DNA of 64,000 nucleotides from positions 16,248,454 through 16,312,453 of the forward strand of contig CM056563.1 of NCBI GenBank assembly GCA_029721515.1, written 5' to 3'. Below are positions 23,756-33,965 of the stretch, in pieces (positions within the stretch are counted from its first letter, which is position 1; each line of letters starts with the position of its first letter). Source of the DNA: Synanceia verrucosa (taxonomy: Eukaryota; Chordata; Actinopteri; Perciformes; Synanceiidae). The position numbers and the translations under genes were made by a program. The notes beneath the pieces were generated by a model. It was not told the origin of the DNA. It saw only the letters and a program-made list of their open reading frames with translations, and did not search any database.

Positions 23756-25680
23756 ATGGAAGATGAAATCGCCGCACTGGTTGTTGACAACGGATCCGGT
23801 ATGTGCAAAGCCGGATTTGCCGGAGACGACGCCCCTCGTGCTGTCTTCCCCTCCATCGTTGGTCGCCCCAGGCATCAGGTGAGTGATCAGCGACTCAAGT
23901 TTTAAGAGTTCTTGCAATTGTATGGTTAAAGCATTTAAATGTGCATTGTACAGTGTCAAACATTATTTGAATGCCAGTAATTAGTGGAGGGTGCCATTTT
24001 TAACACCAGTGTCTTTTCATTTCACTAATGTCTTTGTGTTGCTATGTTAATTGCTGTTGTCTTCAGGGAGTGATGGTGGGTATGGGCCAGAAGGACAGCT
24101 ACGTTGGTGATGAAGCCCAGAGTAAGAGAGGTATCCTGACTCTGAAGTACCCCATTGAGCACGGTATTGTGACCAACTGGGATGACATGGAGAAGATCTG
24201 GCATCACACCTTCTACAACGAGCTGAGAGTTGCCCCTGAGGAGCACCCTGTCCTGCTCACAGAGGCCCCCCTGAATCCCAAAGCCAACAGGGAGAAGATG
24301 ACCCAGGTACACATCCTTATTTTTAATATTTAGTGAAGCAAAGATGGTTTTAACTAGTTACCTCATTTCCTCCTTGGTTTCTCCTCTCTATTCCATTCTC
24401 ACTTGCTCATTCCTCCTCTCCTCCAGGACCTCTCTCCTATAAGATGATCTATCATCAACAGGTCTCTTTGACTGTGTGCCTTATCTGCACTTGTCCATGT
24501 TTAGCTGAGCCAGTAGATCAGCACCCAATAGGCATCTGACATGCACAAGTGTGAAGGAATGTTGACTTTTGCACCTATTTTCCCTCTACTAACTTCAGTT
24601 TTAGTCTTACATTAATGCATGTAGTGAGTGCAGTGGACCAAGAAGCTAAAGCCTTTTTGCTGGTTGTAAGATTTAACATGTTCTCTTCTCTTACAGATCA
24701 TGTTTGAGACCTTCAACACCCCCGCCATGTACGTTGCCATCCAGGCTGTGCTGTCCCTGTATGCCTCTGGTCGTACCACTGGTATCGTCATGGACTCCGG
24801 TGATGGTGTGACCCACACAGTGCCCATCTATGAAGGCTATGCTCTGCCCCACGCCATCCTGCGTCTGGACTTGGCTGGCCGTGACCTCACAGACTACCTC
24901 ATGAAGATCCTGACAGAGCGTGGCTACTCCTTCACTACCACAGCTGAGAGGGAAATCGTGCGTGACATCAAGGAGAAGCTGTGCTACGTTGCCCTGGACT
25001 TCGAGCAGGAGATGGGCACTGCTGCCTCCTCTTCATCCCTGGAGAAGAGCTACGAGCTGCCCGACGGACAGGTCATCACCATCGGCAATGAGAGGTTCCG
25101 TTGCCCAGAGGCCCTCTTCCAGCCTTCCTTCCTTGGTATGTTTCCCAACTTTAGACGGACCTGCACTATATGCTGGCAGCCATGCCAAACCTTTACAGTT
25201 ATCCTGTACTTCATCTCACTAACAAAGTATTTCCGTTTGCTTTCAGGTATGGAGTCCTGCGGAATCCACGAGACCACCTACAACAGCATCATGAAGTGTG
25301 ATGTCGACATCCGTAAGGACCTGTACGCCAACACCGTGCTGTCTGGAGGTACCACCATGTACCCTGGCATCGCTGACAGGATGCAGAAGGAGATCACAGC
25401 CTTGGCCCCATCCACCATGAAGATCAAGGTGAGCAGACTTGCTGTGGAGCAGGGCGGACTGACATTTTTGTTGCTTGTAATGTCAGGAAAATGTTTTGGT
25501 GCCCTAATAACATTTCTTTGTCTCATCTCCCTGCAGATCATTGCCCCACCAGAGCGTAAATACTCTGTCTGGATCGGAGGCTCTATCCTGGCCTCTCTGT
25601 CCACCTTCCAGCAGATGTGGATCAGCAAGCAGGAGTACGATGAGTCCGGCCCCTCCATCGTCCACCGCAAATGCTTCTAA
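23756..25680 (+). CDS. actb: Cytoplasmic beta-actin, complete, five coding exons
   Basis: Actin monomer: ATP-binding protein that polymerises into the cytoplasmic microfilaments driving cell shape, motility and division. Coding exons are 23756-23878, 24067-24306, 24697-25135, 25247-25428 and 25537-25680, all with GT/AG borders. They total 375 codons plus stop, the exact length of vertebrate beta-actin. Junctions fall after codons 41 and 121, inside codon 268 and after codon 328, as in other vertebrate beta-actin genes. The start [15 protein letters not shown] is the cytoplasmic (acidic N-terminus) type and differs from muscle actins. DNGSG and DSGDGVTH form the nucleotide-binding loops, and the protein ends HRKCF. 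The ATG lies seven bases after the acceptor at 23748. No frame damage is seen. Beta and gamma cytoplasmic actins differ at only a few positions, so naming rests on the CArG-bearing structure and the 3' UTR. Confidence 0.97.
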
Positions 25681-25956
25681 ACAGACTGTTCCTCCTCCCC
25701 CTCCCCAACCAAACGCCCAACAACTTCAGCTCTGTGCAAAACAACCACACACACCACATTTCTCACACACTCAGGCGCAGAGCCTAGATGACCAACTCAT
25801 TGGCATGGCTTCAGTTATTTTTGGCGCTTGACTCAGGATTTTAAACTGGAACGATGAAGGAGACGTAATGTTTTGGCTAGGTTATAAAAACGCACCCCAG
25901 GGTTCTGCAGTTGCATCTGGGGACTTAAAATGTACATTTTGTTTTTCTTTTGAGTC

Positions 25957-26024
25957 ATTCCAAATGTTTGTTAACTGCATTGTTAAGACATGATTCCAAA
26001 TGTTAACTGCATTGTTCAGACACG
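25957..26024. repeat. actb: Tandem duplication inside the actb 3' UTR
   Basis: Unit 1 (25957-25992) and unit 2 (25993-26024) both start 'attccaaatg' and continue 'ttaactgcattgtt', differing by a four-base insertion and two substitutions. Unit 1 overlaps a box resembling the mammalian 3' UTR. Confidence 0.85.
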
Positions 26025-26305
26025 TATTCGCCTCTGTGAAGGCTACCCAGTGGTTGGCGCATACTTAAACATGGTTGTAGTATCGCTTGTATGTAAATTA
26101 TGTCTGGGTTTTTTGTACTTTCAGCCTTAAAATCTTGGTCCTGTTCATTTTTTTTGTTTTTGTTATGCAAAACCCAATCGTGACCTCTTCTTCCCCCTGT
26201 TGAGGTGTCATCCCCGGGGTGGTGGGGTAAAGGGGTCTCGACTTGATGGGGTAACATGGGGTGCCAGACCGGTGGGGCCAACCTGTACACTGACTAAACA
26301 ATCCC

Positions 26306-26311
26306 AATAAA
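26306..26311 (+). terminator. actb: actb polyadenylation signal AATAAA
   Basis: AATAAA is followed by 'gtgcacatgtgttc', a GT-rich downstream element. The context 'aataaagtgcac' closely resembles the end of the mammalian ACTB transcript. Confidence 0.93.
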
Positions 26312-26329
26312 GTGCACATGTGTTCCGAC

Positions 26330-27561
26330 ATGATGTTTGACTCTTGCCTTCCATTTTAATATTTGACTTAAATGACCTACAGTGTTTGAGGATGAATCTC
26401 AAACTTCTAAGTGTGTTCAGTGTATTTGCATTGTAGTGCAGCAAAAATCCAGCCGCTTTTGTGTAGTGTTGCTAGGAGACTAACTGAAATCCTTTTGCTT
26501 CAATGTGGAACAAAATAATGGTTTTAAAAGACTAGCATCTGTTAGAACCAGTCAGCAGTCTCCTTAACTAGTTGCCATGTGAACATGAATTTAATAGCCT
26601 AATGGTGTTAATATGTAGTGGTTATTTCCAGACTCTATTACTTATATATAGCGTAAGTATAAATAACTTCAGAATCTGCATGAACCAGATATATTTTCTT
26701 CAGTGATGATGCCACATTCAGGACAAACAGAATACTATTTGACAGTGTAATAGCCTAGATTACAGTGTGTCTCAGTCCCATTTGGTCATCTTGTCTCATT
26801 TTCTTGTTAACTAATATAAAAGTGAATTTTAACATTTATGTGAATAAAACTTAAAGGCACCAGAGCTAAATGTTAAAAGGATGTAGCTTGTGCACATTTC
26901 TTTTGTATTTCCATAGCAGATCCATGAGTACGTCTGCAGTTTTTTGCTTCATGCTGACCTGTTTGCTGCAGGGTTACCTGACTCAGCTGATGGCCAGGTA
27001 TGAAATCATGAATGAAAAGAGCAAACAAAAGAGACTGAGGTCACTGAACTGTCACACTGAAGCTTTTCTTCTCTATCCTCGGGCGTCTCGTCATTACAGA
27101 GTTTGTGATCATGCTCTCCTCGTGGGATCATGAGATGGTTTGTCAGTGACTGAGAATGTCAGCAAGTTAAAATGTGGTTGCTCCCTGACGACAGAGATCA
27201 TGATCTCCACTTTCCATTATGTCCTTTGGCTTATTTGGCTCTCATAACCACATTAGACCACGACTGGGTTTATAAATAAACAGTTACAGGAACACACTAT
27301 ACAATGAATATGTTACCAAAAAGTATTAAGAGATGGAAACTCTGAACATTTAGCTTGTCATTCTCATAACTATATGATTTTTCTATTATTTTTATTATTT
27401 AAATTGGTCTGTTTTTAATTCCACATCTATATTTTAGCATCTACTGTCCTCTTATTGTCCAAGTGTCTGTCCTTGTTTGAATGTGAATGTAAATGCTCTA
27501 CATTTCTTATTTGAAATGTACTTTGCAAATATAGATTAGATTATCATTATTATTAGAGAAC
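26330..27561. other. Intergenic, downstream of actb
   Basis: AT-rich and without a supported gene. An AG-GT bounded 26-base segment at 26972-26997 is too short to call. Confidence 0.55.
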
Positions 27562-27573
27562 ATTACCAACTAG

Positions 27574-27927
27574 GGTGTAGTGGTTAGCACTGTCGCCTCA
27601 CAGCAAGAAGGTACCGGGTTCGAATCCCGGGCCCGGCGCCTTTCTGTGTGGAGTTTGCATGTTCTCCCCGTGTCTGCGTGGGTTCTCTCCAGGTACTCTG
27701 GCTTCCTCCCACCATCCAAAAACATGCATGGGGATTAGGTTAATTGGCTAATTTAAATTGACCGTAGATGTGAATGTGAGTGTGAATGGTTGTCTGTTTC
27801 TATGTGCCCTGCGATGAGGTGGCGACTTGTCCAGGGTGTACCCTGCCTTCCGCCCTAAGACAGCTGGGATAGGCTCCAGCCCCCCCGTGACCCTACGAGG
27901 ATAAGCGGTAGATAATGGATGGGATGG
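27574..27927 (+). mobile_element. tRNA-derived SINE (copy B), plus strand
   Basis: Starts 'ggtgtagtggttagcactg' with tRNA-Val-like order: A-box region, 'tgtcgcctcacagc', then an intact B box 'gggttcgaatcccgg'. The body is nearly identical to copy A (8992-9353, opposite strand). It ends 'ggataagcggtagataatgg' and 'atgggatgg'. A perfect 12-base direct repeat ATTACCAACTAG flanks it at 27562-27573 and 27928-27939, the mark of LINE-driven insertion. It lacks the first ten or so bases of copy A, so it is slightly 5' truncated. Confidence 0.9.
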
Positions 27928-27939
27928 ATTACCAACTAG

Positions 27940-30900
27940 TATTCTTGAGATCAGTTGTGACTGCTGTGATTGTTACCAGATTGTGAATTTACAGCAGTTG
28001 CACAGTTTGGACAGCAGATGGCAGCGATGGTGTATTTTTATTTCTGTCTCAATGTGGGGCATGGCTCATACTCATACTTATACTCATACTCATACATAAG
28101 CTTGTGCTACATTTGAACACTTTTTTTATGCTGGCTTGTGTAATGGATGTAAATTTCCATCTTTGCCAATAAAGTTACATTTGATTTCATGGTTGAGGTA
28201 TTAGGCAGGTGAAATGGACAGAATGGCAATTGATATGGAAATGGAGGAGTGCCAGTGATAGGACTGCCCAGTTAAAAAAGATGGATGTGTGCAGCATCTA
28301 AGTAACTGAGCTTATGTTTTAAAGCAATGGAAAACATCTCGGTATTTGCATACCACTGAGGATAAGAAAGATGGATGGTGGATGGTGCTGCCCCACCCTC
28401 GTGGTCCATGCATCATATATCCTGTTTCTTCGTATGACACCACAGATCCGGCACTGCAGCCAAAGTCATGCAGCATCCATTAGTCAGGCTGTCCCAGTTT
28501 CATTCAGTATTCTGGGCTGCATGGACACACCTGATGATATATGATGAGTCTGGATGGCTGTTTGAGGGAACATGGAGGCCTCTGTGCACACGCATGTGGA
28601 AGTGCTTGCATTGATATGAATTCATGTATGCATGCATTAAGTTGGTGCACAAAGGCTGCCTGCTGCACGCTCATACACATTCAAGATCAACTGTGTTTGG
28701 TATTGGAAATTTATTCCATCTCACTGCAGCCCCCCGCCTGTGATTCTGCTGAGACTGCTTCCCTCTGATATCCTTTTATTGCCACGCCAGCAAAACACAC
28801 ACTAGCAGGGAAGCAGTGCTTGGCATGCTTGTGTGTGCAGTGTGCTACTATATGTGTGTGTGTATATGTTTGTGTGTGCAACCATACTTCACTTTCCTGT
28901 GCTTATCGAGGTTGTGTGTGCTTGTGTGTTGCCTGTTCAGGTGTGAGCTCTGCAGGTGTTTGTGAATGAGGTGACACAGAGGGGGACCAATTTGTCAGAA
29001 AATGAGGCTTGCTGTGTTCCTCCATTTACTGCAGCTGTGCAGCTTTACAGCAGCTCCAACTGGTCAGGTCACTGATCCACTGCTCATGCAGTTCTTATCT
29101 TTCTCCAACAGATGGGGCCGCTCTGCTACATGGGCCTGTTTGCCATAGAAACTGGGTGAAAGGCAAATAGAGGGCTACTACTGCTGACAGAAGGAGGCCA
29201 GCAGAGAATAATATATCATATTCAAATACAGTAGTTCCTGTTTTTGTAAGGCTCAGAGTGATTTGCATTCTACCAAGGGTGGCATGTTCACTGACGGCAA
29301 TGCATCCCTCTGCACAGCAAAAACCCTCTGTTTAGTTTAGACTGATTGACGGACAGCAGAGATTAAGTGTTGTGTCTGTTAGTGAGCTGCTGACTGACAG
29401 GAGGTAATAAACTGAACAGTTGGCTCATTTTTAATCTGTTGGTTTCTCTTAGTGTTGTTACACCTCTCAAATATATTCTATTCTGAAAAGGAGTGGAGGA
29501 TTTGAACAAGCTGACTTGTTGAAAGGCGTAAAAAGGAAAATAAGCGAAGAAAGGCTGTGTCAGGATTGAAAAGAGGTGTGGAGTCCCATTTAAGCATTTT
29601 CTTGTTTTTTCTTGAGGTTATGGCAGCCCTGACACACCATTGCTGCACATTTAGTCAGCAGGAGATGTGTCTGTTGCATCAATGTTTCCTTACATTTGTG
29701 GCGAGGGCACGGTGGTTTTTCTCGAGAAAAAAAACACAATTTCTCAGAGCTCTAACCACACAGTTCAGGCACAGGCACCAAAAATACACACTCTGTGCAA
29801 TGCAGGCTTGTTCAAGCACCCTGCATGCTCAGCTGACATCCATGTCCTCCCCAACCACTCTCCATCCCCCACCTTTGGTTTGAATCACTTCACTTTGACT
29901 TCCATCTCTGTGTTGGTGCAATTTCTCAGAAATAAGGGTGTTTATTTCAATTTGATTCAATTAGAATTGAAGCCGCAGGTTGTGTTTTAACAATGTGTTT
30001 GAGAGGGACAGCGCAAATTTAAAAGTTCACACAAATACCATAGATGTTGAGAATTTAAACTACAGGTCTTGAACTTGGGAAATGTGGTAGAAATATGGGC
30101 CAGCGTGTTTATTTTATGTTTTCTAATTGCAGTGTTGCATGGGTGGTGGCTCAGTCCTACTAAATTAATAAACTACTGTATGTGCAATGTATGGGGAGTA
30201 CATGTATGACCATATGCATGCATGTCACTATTTTTGCACATCTAAAATACAGCTCATTTTATTGAAATTGTCAGTGAAATAAAAAATGAACAAAACTGTG
30301 TTTATAATATTTGTGATGACAGATAATCTTGCTTGGACCAACAGACGGTGTGGAGTCTTCACGTCGTTTGGCCTCTTCTACACATTCGGTTGCGGCTGTT
30401 AGGTGGTCGGCTGTTTGTCCTCCAGGAGAGATTCACCATAAAACCCCACAAGGCCCACTGTCTGATGATTGGCAGGTACCCCATGAGAGCTGTATGTGTG
30501 TATGCCTGTGTGCTTCAACTGGGGGTTGGTGTGTGTGATGTCAGTCACTCTGCAGCCTGTTTATTGCATACTGTATGTATGTGTTACTTTCATGTCCATC
30601 AGAAAACATGACCGTGCAATTAGCTGTGTTCACAGTCATGCAGTGGGTCTGGGTTACTGCAGTGCAGCAGCAGTCGCTTCTGTAGCAATACAGTGCTTGT
30701 GTAACACATCAGACAAGGCATAATAAATGATTTAGAGATTCAGGCATGCAGCCACTCTGTGTGTGCACTGATGTGTGATCCTAGATTGGAGGGGGCTGTT
30801 GTTATTTATTCCTGCTTCTCATTTGTCCATTTAAGAAATATTGTTTAAAATATTTTCAAGACCTGATTCTAAATTCAGGCTTTAATAACCCAAGTGCTGT

Positions 30901-31786
30901 TGTTGAAGGGTGTGTGCTTATGCAGGGGGGAGGACATCTTTCTGTGTTTATTTATTTATGTATTTTTTCCCAGAGAGGACTGAACCCCAGCTGGATTAAT
31001 CAATGCTGCCTCTGCGCTCTGTCCCCTGTGGGTTAATGATGCCACATGCCTGGAGAAAATCAGATAGTCTGGCCGCCAAATAAAATCATTTACCTGATCC
31101 TTCAACTGATAGGACAGGATTAACCCAAACAAAGATATTTGGACAGGCACACAGCTGGAGGTTGATGTGAGATATGGTGTTCAGACAAAGATAAGGGCAA
31201 AACAACACAGGGAAAAGAAAGAAAAACACAATGAGACTAAAACAAGAGTCAGACAAGAGATACCAAATGCTCTCATTCTGTAATCGTTGCTTGGCAGAAT
31301 AAAAACAATGTTAGTAGAATGAATAATTGGCTGTGGTATTGTATTGACTCAGCAGCGTTTCAGGCTATAAATCATGGTTCCCAGTACTTTTCCACTGCAG
31401 CCCCACATAAAGGACAAGCTTGGAGCCTTAAATTGGACCATCCTCAAAGAATCCAGTTGGTGTATAGGCTATAAAAAGACATAATCTACCAAATGGTCCC
31501 ATCTGCTCCTCCAATAAGGCATCACAGGCATAAGCCTAACCTAGAAATAAACGGATCTGCGTTGTTACCATTAAATCATGAAGGTGAAACGCTGCACATC
31601 AAACACACATTATTCTGCACATTAGCTGCTTGCTATTGTTGGACAATGTGATACAGAAATATGAGTTTATGGGATTATTTAAATTACATGCATTATTTCA
31701 GCACCATGTCAGGGTGTAATAATTTAGGACAGCCGCATTGTCATACAATAAATTAAATTAAGATTTAACAATCATGCCCAACCTGT
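27940..31786. other. Intergenic, no gene assigned
   Basis: No recognised gene on either strand. In human the gene FBXL18 lies between ACTB and TNRC18; no F-box or leucine-rich-repeat coding sequence was seen here. A 153-base exon-like segment at 30323-30475 is open in one frame but unrecognised (see findings). Short TG-rich stretches occur around 28830-28930. Confidence 0.5.
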
Positions 31787-31794
31787 TAATAATA

Positions 31795-31833
<39 letters not shown>

Positions 31834-31845
31834 TAATAATAATAA
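31787..31845. repeat. (TAA)n trinucleotide microsatellite
   Basis: About 19 TAA/AAT units with single interruptions. It creates a spurious poly-Tyr frame on the minus strand. Confidence 0.95.
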
Positions 31846-31854
31846 CAAACATTC

Positions 31855-32480
31855 CACATCGCGAAAGGCAGCCAAACCCACCTCAGAGTGGAGATAACCC
31901 CCCACGAACGCCGCGGCATATGACAAGAAAAACAACAACGAGAAGACGAAACCTGCCTCCAGCTCGTGGTGGGGTGAAGAGACAGCAACAATAGGGCCCT
32001 AATCTACAGCCATTGTCTGAATTCCCAGTCGGAGCGATTTGGAGAACAAAGGATGGCTTGGTCCCCTTGGACGGCCCGGAACGGGATATCACTCTGATCC
32101 CCGCCTGGTAATTCCCTCCCCGGGTCCCGTCAGGGGTGACAGGCGCTGAGAGCAGACAGGTCAGGGCAGTGCGGCCCTTTCTTTTAGCTCAGCTCTGCGG
32201 TCATCCTTGGTGCTCACACCGATTCGTGAGCACCAAGGATGACCTCACCGGACCACCACATAGGATGCCCGTTTGTCCGCTGCTGCTGCGTCAGTCCTCA
32301 GCTGCTGTTCAGACGCGCCTCTGCTGCTCTCTCTCCTCTTCTTCAACGATTTGATGCCCGCTGCAGCGCCTCCTCCGCTCTACCGGCGGGTCGCCTTGAA
32401 ACCGGCACACTGTGAAGAGGAGGTGCTGGAGGAGAGCAGGGGAGGGCTGACATGGGCAGCTTGAAACCGCCTCGTTTTTT
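31855..32480. promoter_or_regulatory. CpG-rich block upstream of tnrc18
   Basis: GC- and CpG-richer than its surroundings, with 'ccgcggcat', 'ccccgggtcccgtc' and 'taccggcgggtcgcc'. It begins right after the TAA microsatellite and includes a perfect 19-base inverted repeat. It could be an unmethylated island serving as an alternative or distal promoter for tnrc18, whose annotated first exon begins 1.3 kb further on. No TATA or conserved coding frame is seen. Confidence 0.35.
32199..32244. repeat. Perfect 19-bp inverted repeat, 8-base loop
   Basis: Arm 32199-32217 and arm 32226-32244 are exact reverse complements around an 8-base loop 'accgattc'. Each arm contains, in opposite orientations, 'agcaccaagga', close to the core of the REST/NRSF element (AGCACCnnGGA). 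It is not a bacterial-type terminator and its function is unknown. Confidence 0.9.
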
Positions 32481-33699
32481 TTAATCAACATTTTTTGCAA
32501 CTATAAAACACGGAGCAATTTACCTCAGAGGAAATCTATTGATTATAAAAATTAAGACAGTGCTTTGGACGAGGAGGGATAGGATGGAGAGATCATGTTT
32601 TTAGGGCCCCAGTTCACTCCAGAGGTCGACTACCCCCCTTTCTGAATTTTGGCATAATGGCACTAAATGAGTGCGCCACTTTTTCCTCCTCTTCTGATGC
32701 AAATCTGATGTGTGGCTCTAGGAGACATCCAGCGTTGCTTCAACCATAGCCTGTTATGCGTATTTGCATGCCGAAAGCCGGGCATTATTCCTGGCTGAGA
32801 ATTGATTTATGCAATCAAGGCGACCACAGTCATGAGTTTTATGTGCGTTTCTGACTGTCATGATAAAGATCCAGGAAGCCTTTGACCCGTGAAATCTGAC
32901 CCCAGGCCTCATAACGATTGGGAAGCCTTTTTAACACAAAATAATAAGAATGTAGAAAAAATAGGTGACATCAAGTCTGACACAAAGTCTCCACTGTGTG
33001 CCATGCTCTCTATTTGTATTATAGCTGCACATAAAGTGCTATCAAACAATAAAAAGACGTGTATGGACTCATTCTCAGCCTTTGACGTGTAAGAACAGGC
33101 CTAATAGTTGTGCTAATGTTATTGGCTTGTAGATATAAGTCCATTATGTGGTTGTCTAGGGTTTTGCCAAAGGGAAAACAACGCCCAAATTGCGGTGGCC
33201 CAAACTAAATAGAATACTCCATTTACTATTATTTGAAAAAAAAAAAAAAAACCTTTAGAAATAGTGAGAATGTTATCTTGTCGATGTCTGTATTCAGGCG
33301 CGTTTCTTTTCTTTTTGGATGAGAGTAGGGAATGTAAAAGAAAAATAAATAATTTCCTGACTAAGATAGATGTCCACTGGTTCCAGCTGAGAAGAAGTAA
33401 AACACATCAAAACGAGTGTGATATTTAACAACGCCCCTATACTTACACATCTTTGAGCGTCTAATATAATTAACGTGGAAATGGCGTGTGTGTGTGTGTG
33501 TGTTGGCTGGGGGGGGGTTGCCTTGAAACTGGCCCCCCACCACTAAAAAAAAGAAACCCTATGCTTGTTTTGATCACTCAGTCTTGAAGGGAGAGGGGAC
33601 CTTGAAACGGCTCAACCTCCTTGCTCCATAATTGGTTTTATAGTGCTGGCGAACGGCCAGGGTGCCTTTTTTCTACACTGAGGACTTTGATTGACAGTA
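32481..33699. other. Intergenic, between CpG block and tnrc18 promoter
   Basis: No gene seen. It contains an A run near 33236-33251 and a short GT run at 33487-33503 followed by G9. Confidence 0.5.
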
Positions 33700-33800
33700 C
33701 GCGCGGCCAATCAGACAACAGCTGAGTAACCCGTACAGTGCTGCTCTGTGATTGGTTGTTGGCTGGGAGAGATGGGCGGGGTTAGTAAAAACAATGCTGT
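33700..33800 (+). promoter_or_regulatory. tnrc18: tnrc18 TATA-less promoter
   Basis: A CCAAT box at 33707-33711, an inverted CCAAT (ATTGG) at 33751-33755 and a GC box GGGCGGGG at 33774-33781 lie just upstream of the presumed first exon. No TATA element is placed suitably. This is the usual make-up of a broadly expressed vertebrate gene promoter. Assignment to tnrc18 is inferred from position and strand. Confidence 0.6.
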
Positions 33801-33965
33801 GTTTCATTGCTGAGGAGTTTACGGACCCGTCAGGGTCTCTGCCTCCCCCACTGATCCCAGTTTACCTTCGGACCAGCCTGTAATGGACTACCACACTTCT
33901 CCCAGCGACCTGGACGGATTTTGAGAAACACTTTTAGCTCCTTCCCACTGATTTCCCACATTCAA
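33800..33965 (+). other. tnrc18: tnrc18 exon 1 (5' UTR), inferred
   Basis: The segment after the GC/CCAAT boxes ends at CAA|gtaagcgg (33965/33966), a good splice donor. It contains a short upstream frame, ATG at 33883 with TGA at 33922-33924 (13 codons). The start is approximate. A link to the coding exon at 35747 is expected from the position but cannot be proved without transcripts. Confidence 0.5.
33883..33924 (+). promoter_or_regulatory. uORF 1 in the presumed tnrc18 leader
   Basis: A 13-codon frame, MDYHTSPSDLDGF, in the presumed exon 1. The context around its ATG is weak (T at -3). Confidence 0.4.

Larger units (their letters stand above)
25681..26328 (+). other. actb: actb 3' UTR
   Basis: Extends from the TAA to the polyadenylation signal. 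Segments resembling the mammalian beta-actin 3' UTR are 'ttgactcaggattttaaac' and 'tggaacgatgaagg' (within 25816-25865), 'agtcattccaaatg' (25954-25966), 'tgtaaattatgt' (26091-26103) and 'acctgtacactgact' (26281-26295) before the terminal AATAAA. A 36/32-base tandem duplication lies at 25957-26024. The localisation 'zipcode' just after the stop codon of chicken and mammal genes is not clearly present; only 'agactgtt' is reminiscent of it. Confidence 0.9.

Noticed and set aside
24700..25680. A single 326-residue actin-like frame
   Set aside because: It is exons 4-6 of actb read through introns 4 and 5. Removing the introns gives exactly 375 actin residues, so the spliced model is preferred. The openness of the introns is reported as a finding.
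26972..26997. A 26-base AG...GT bounded possible microexon
   Set aside because: Too short and unsupported by frame or homology.
27574..27640. A possible true tRNA gene (A/B-box-like sequence)
   Set aside because: It lacks a paired acceptor stem and is the head of a SINE flanked by target duplications.
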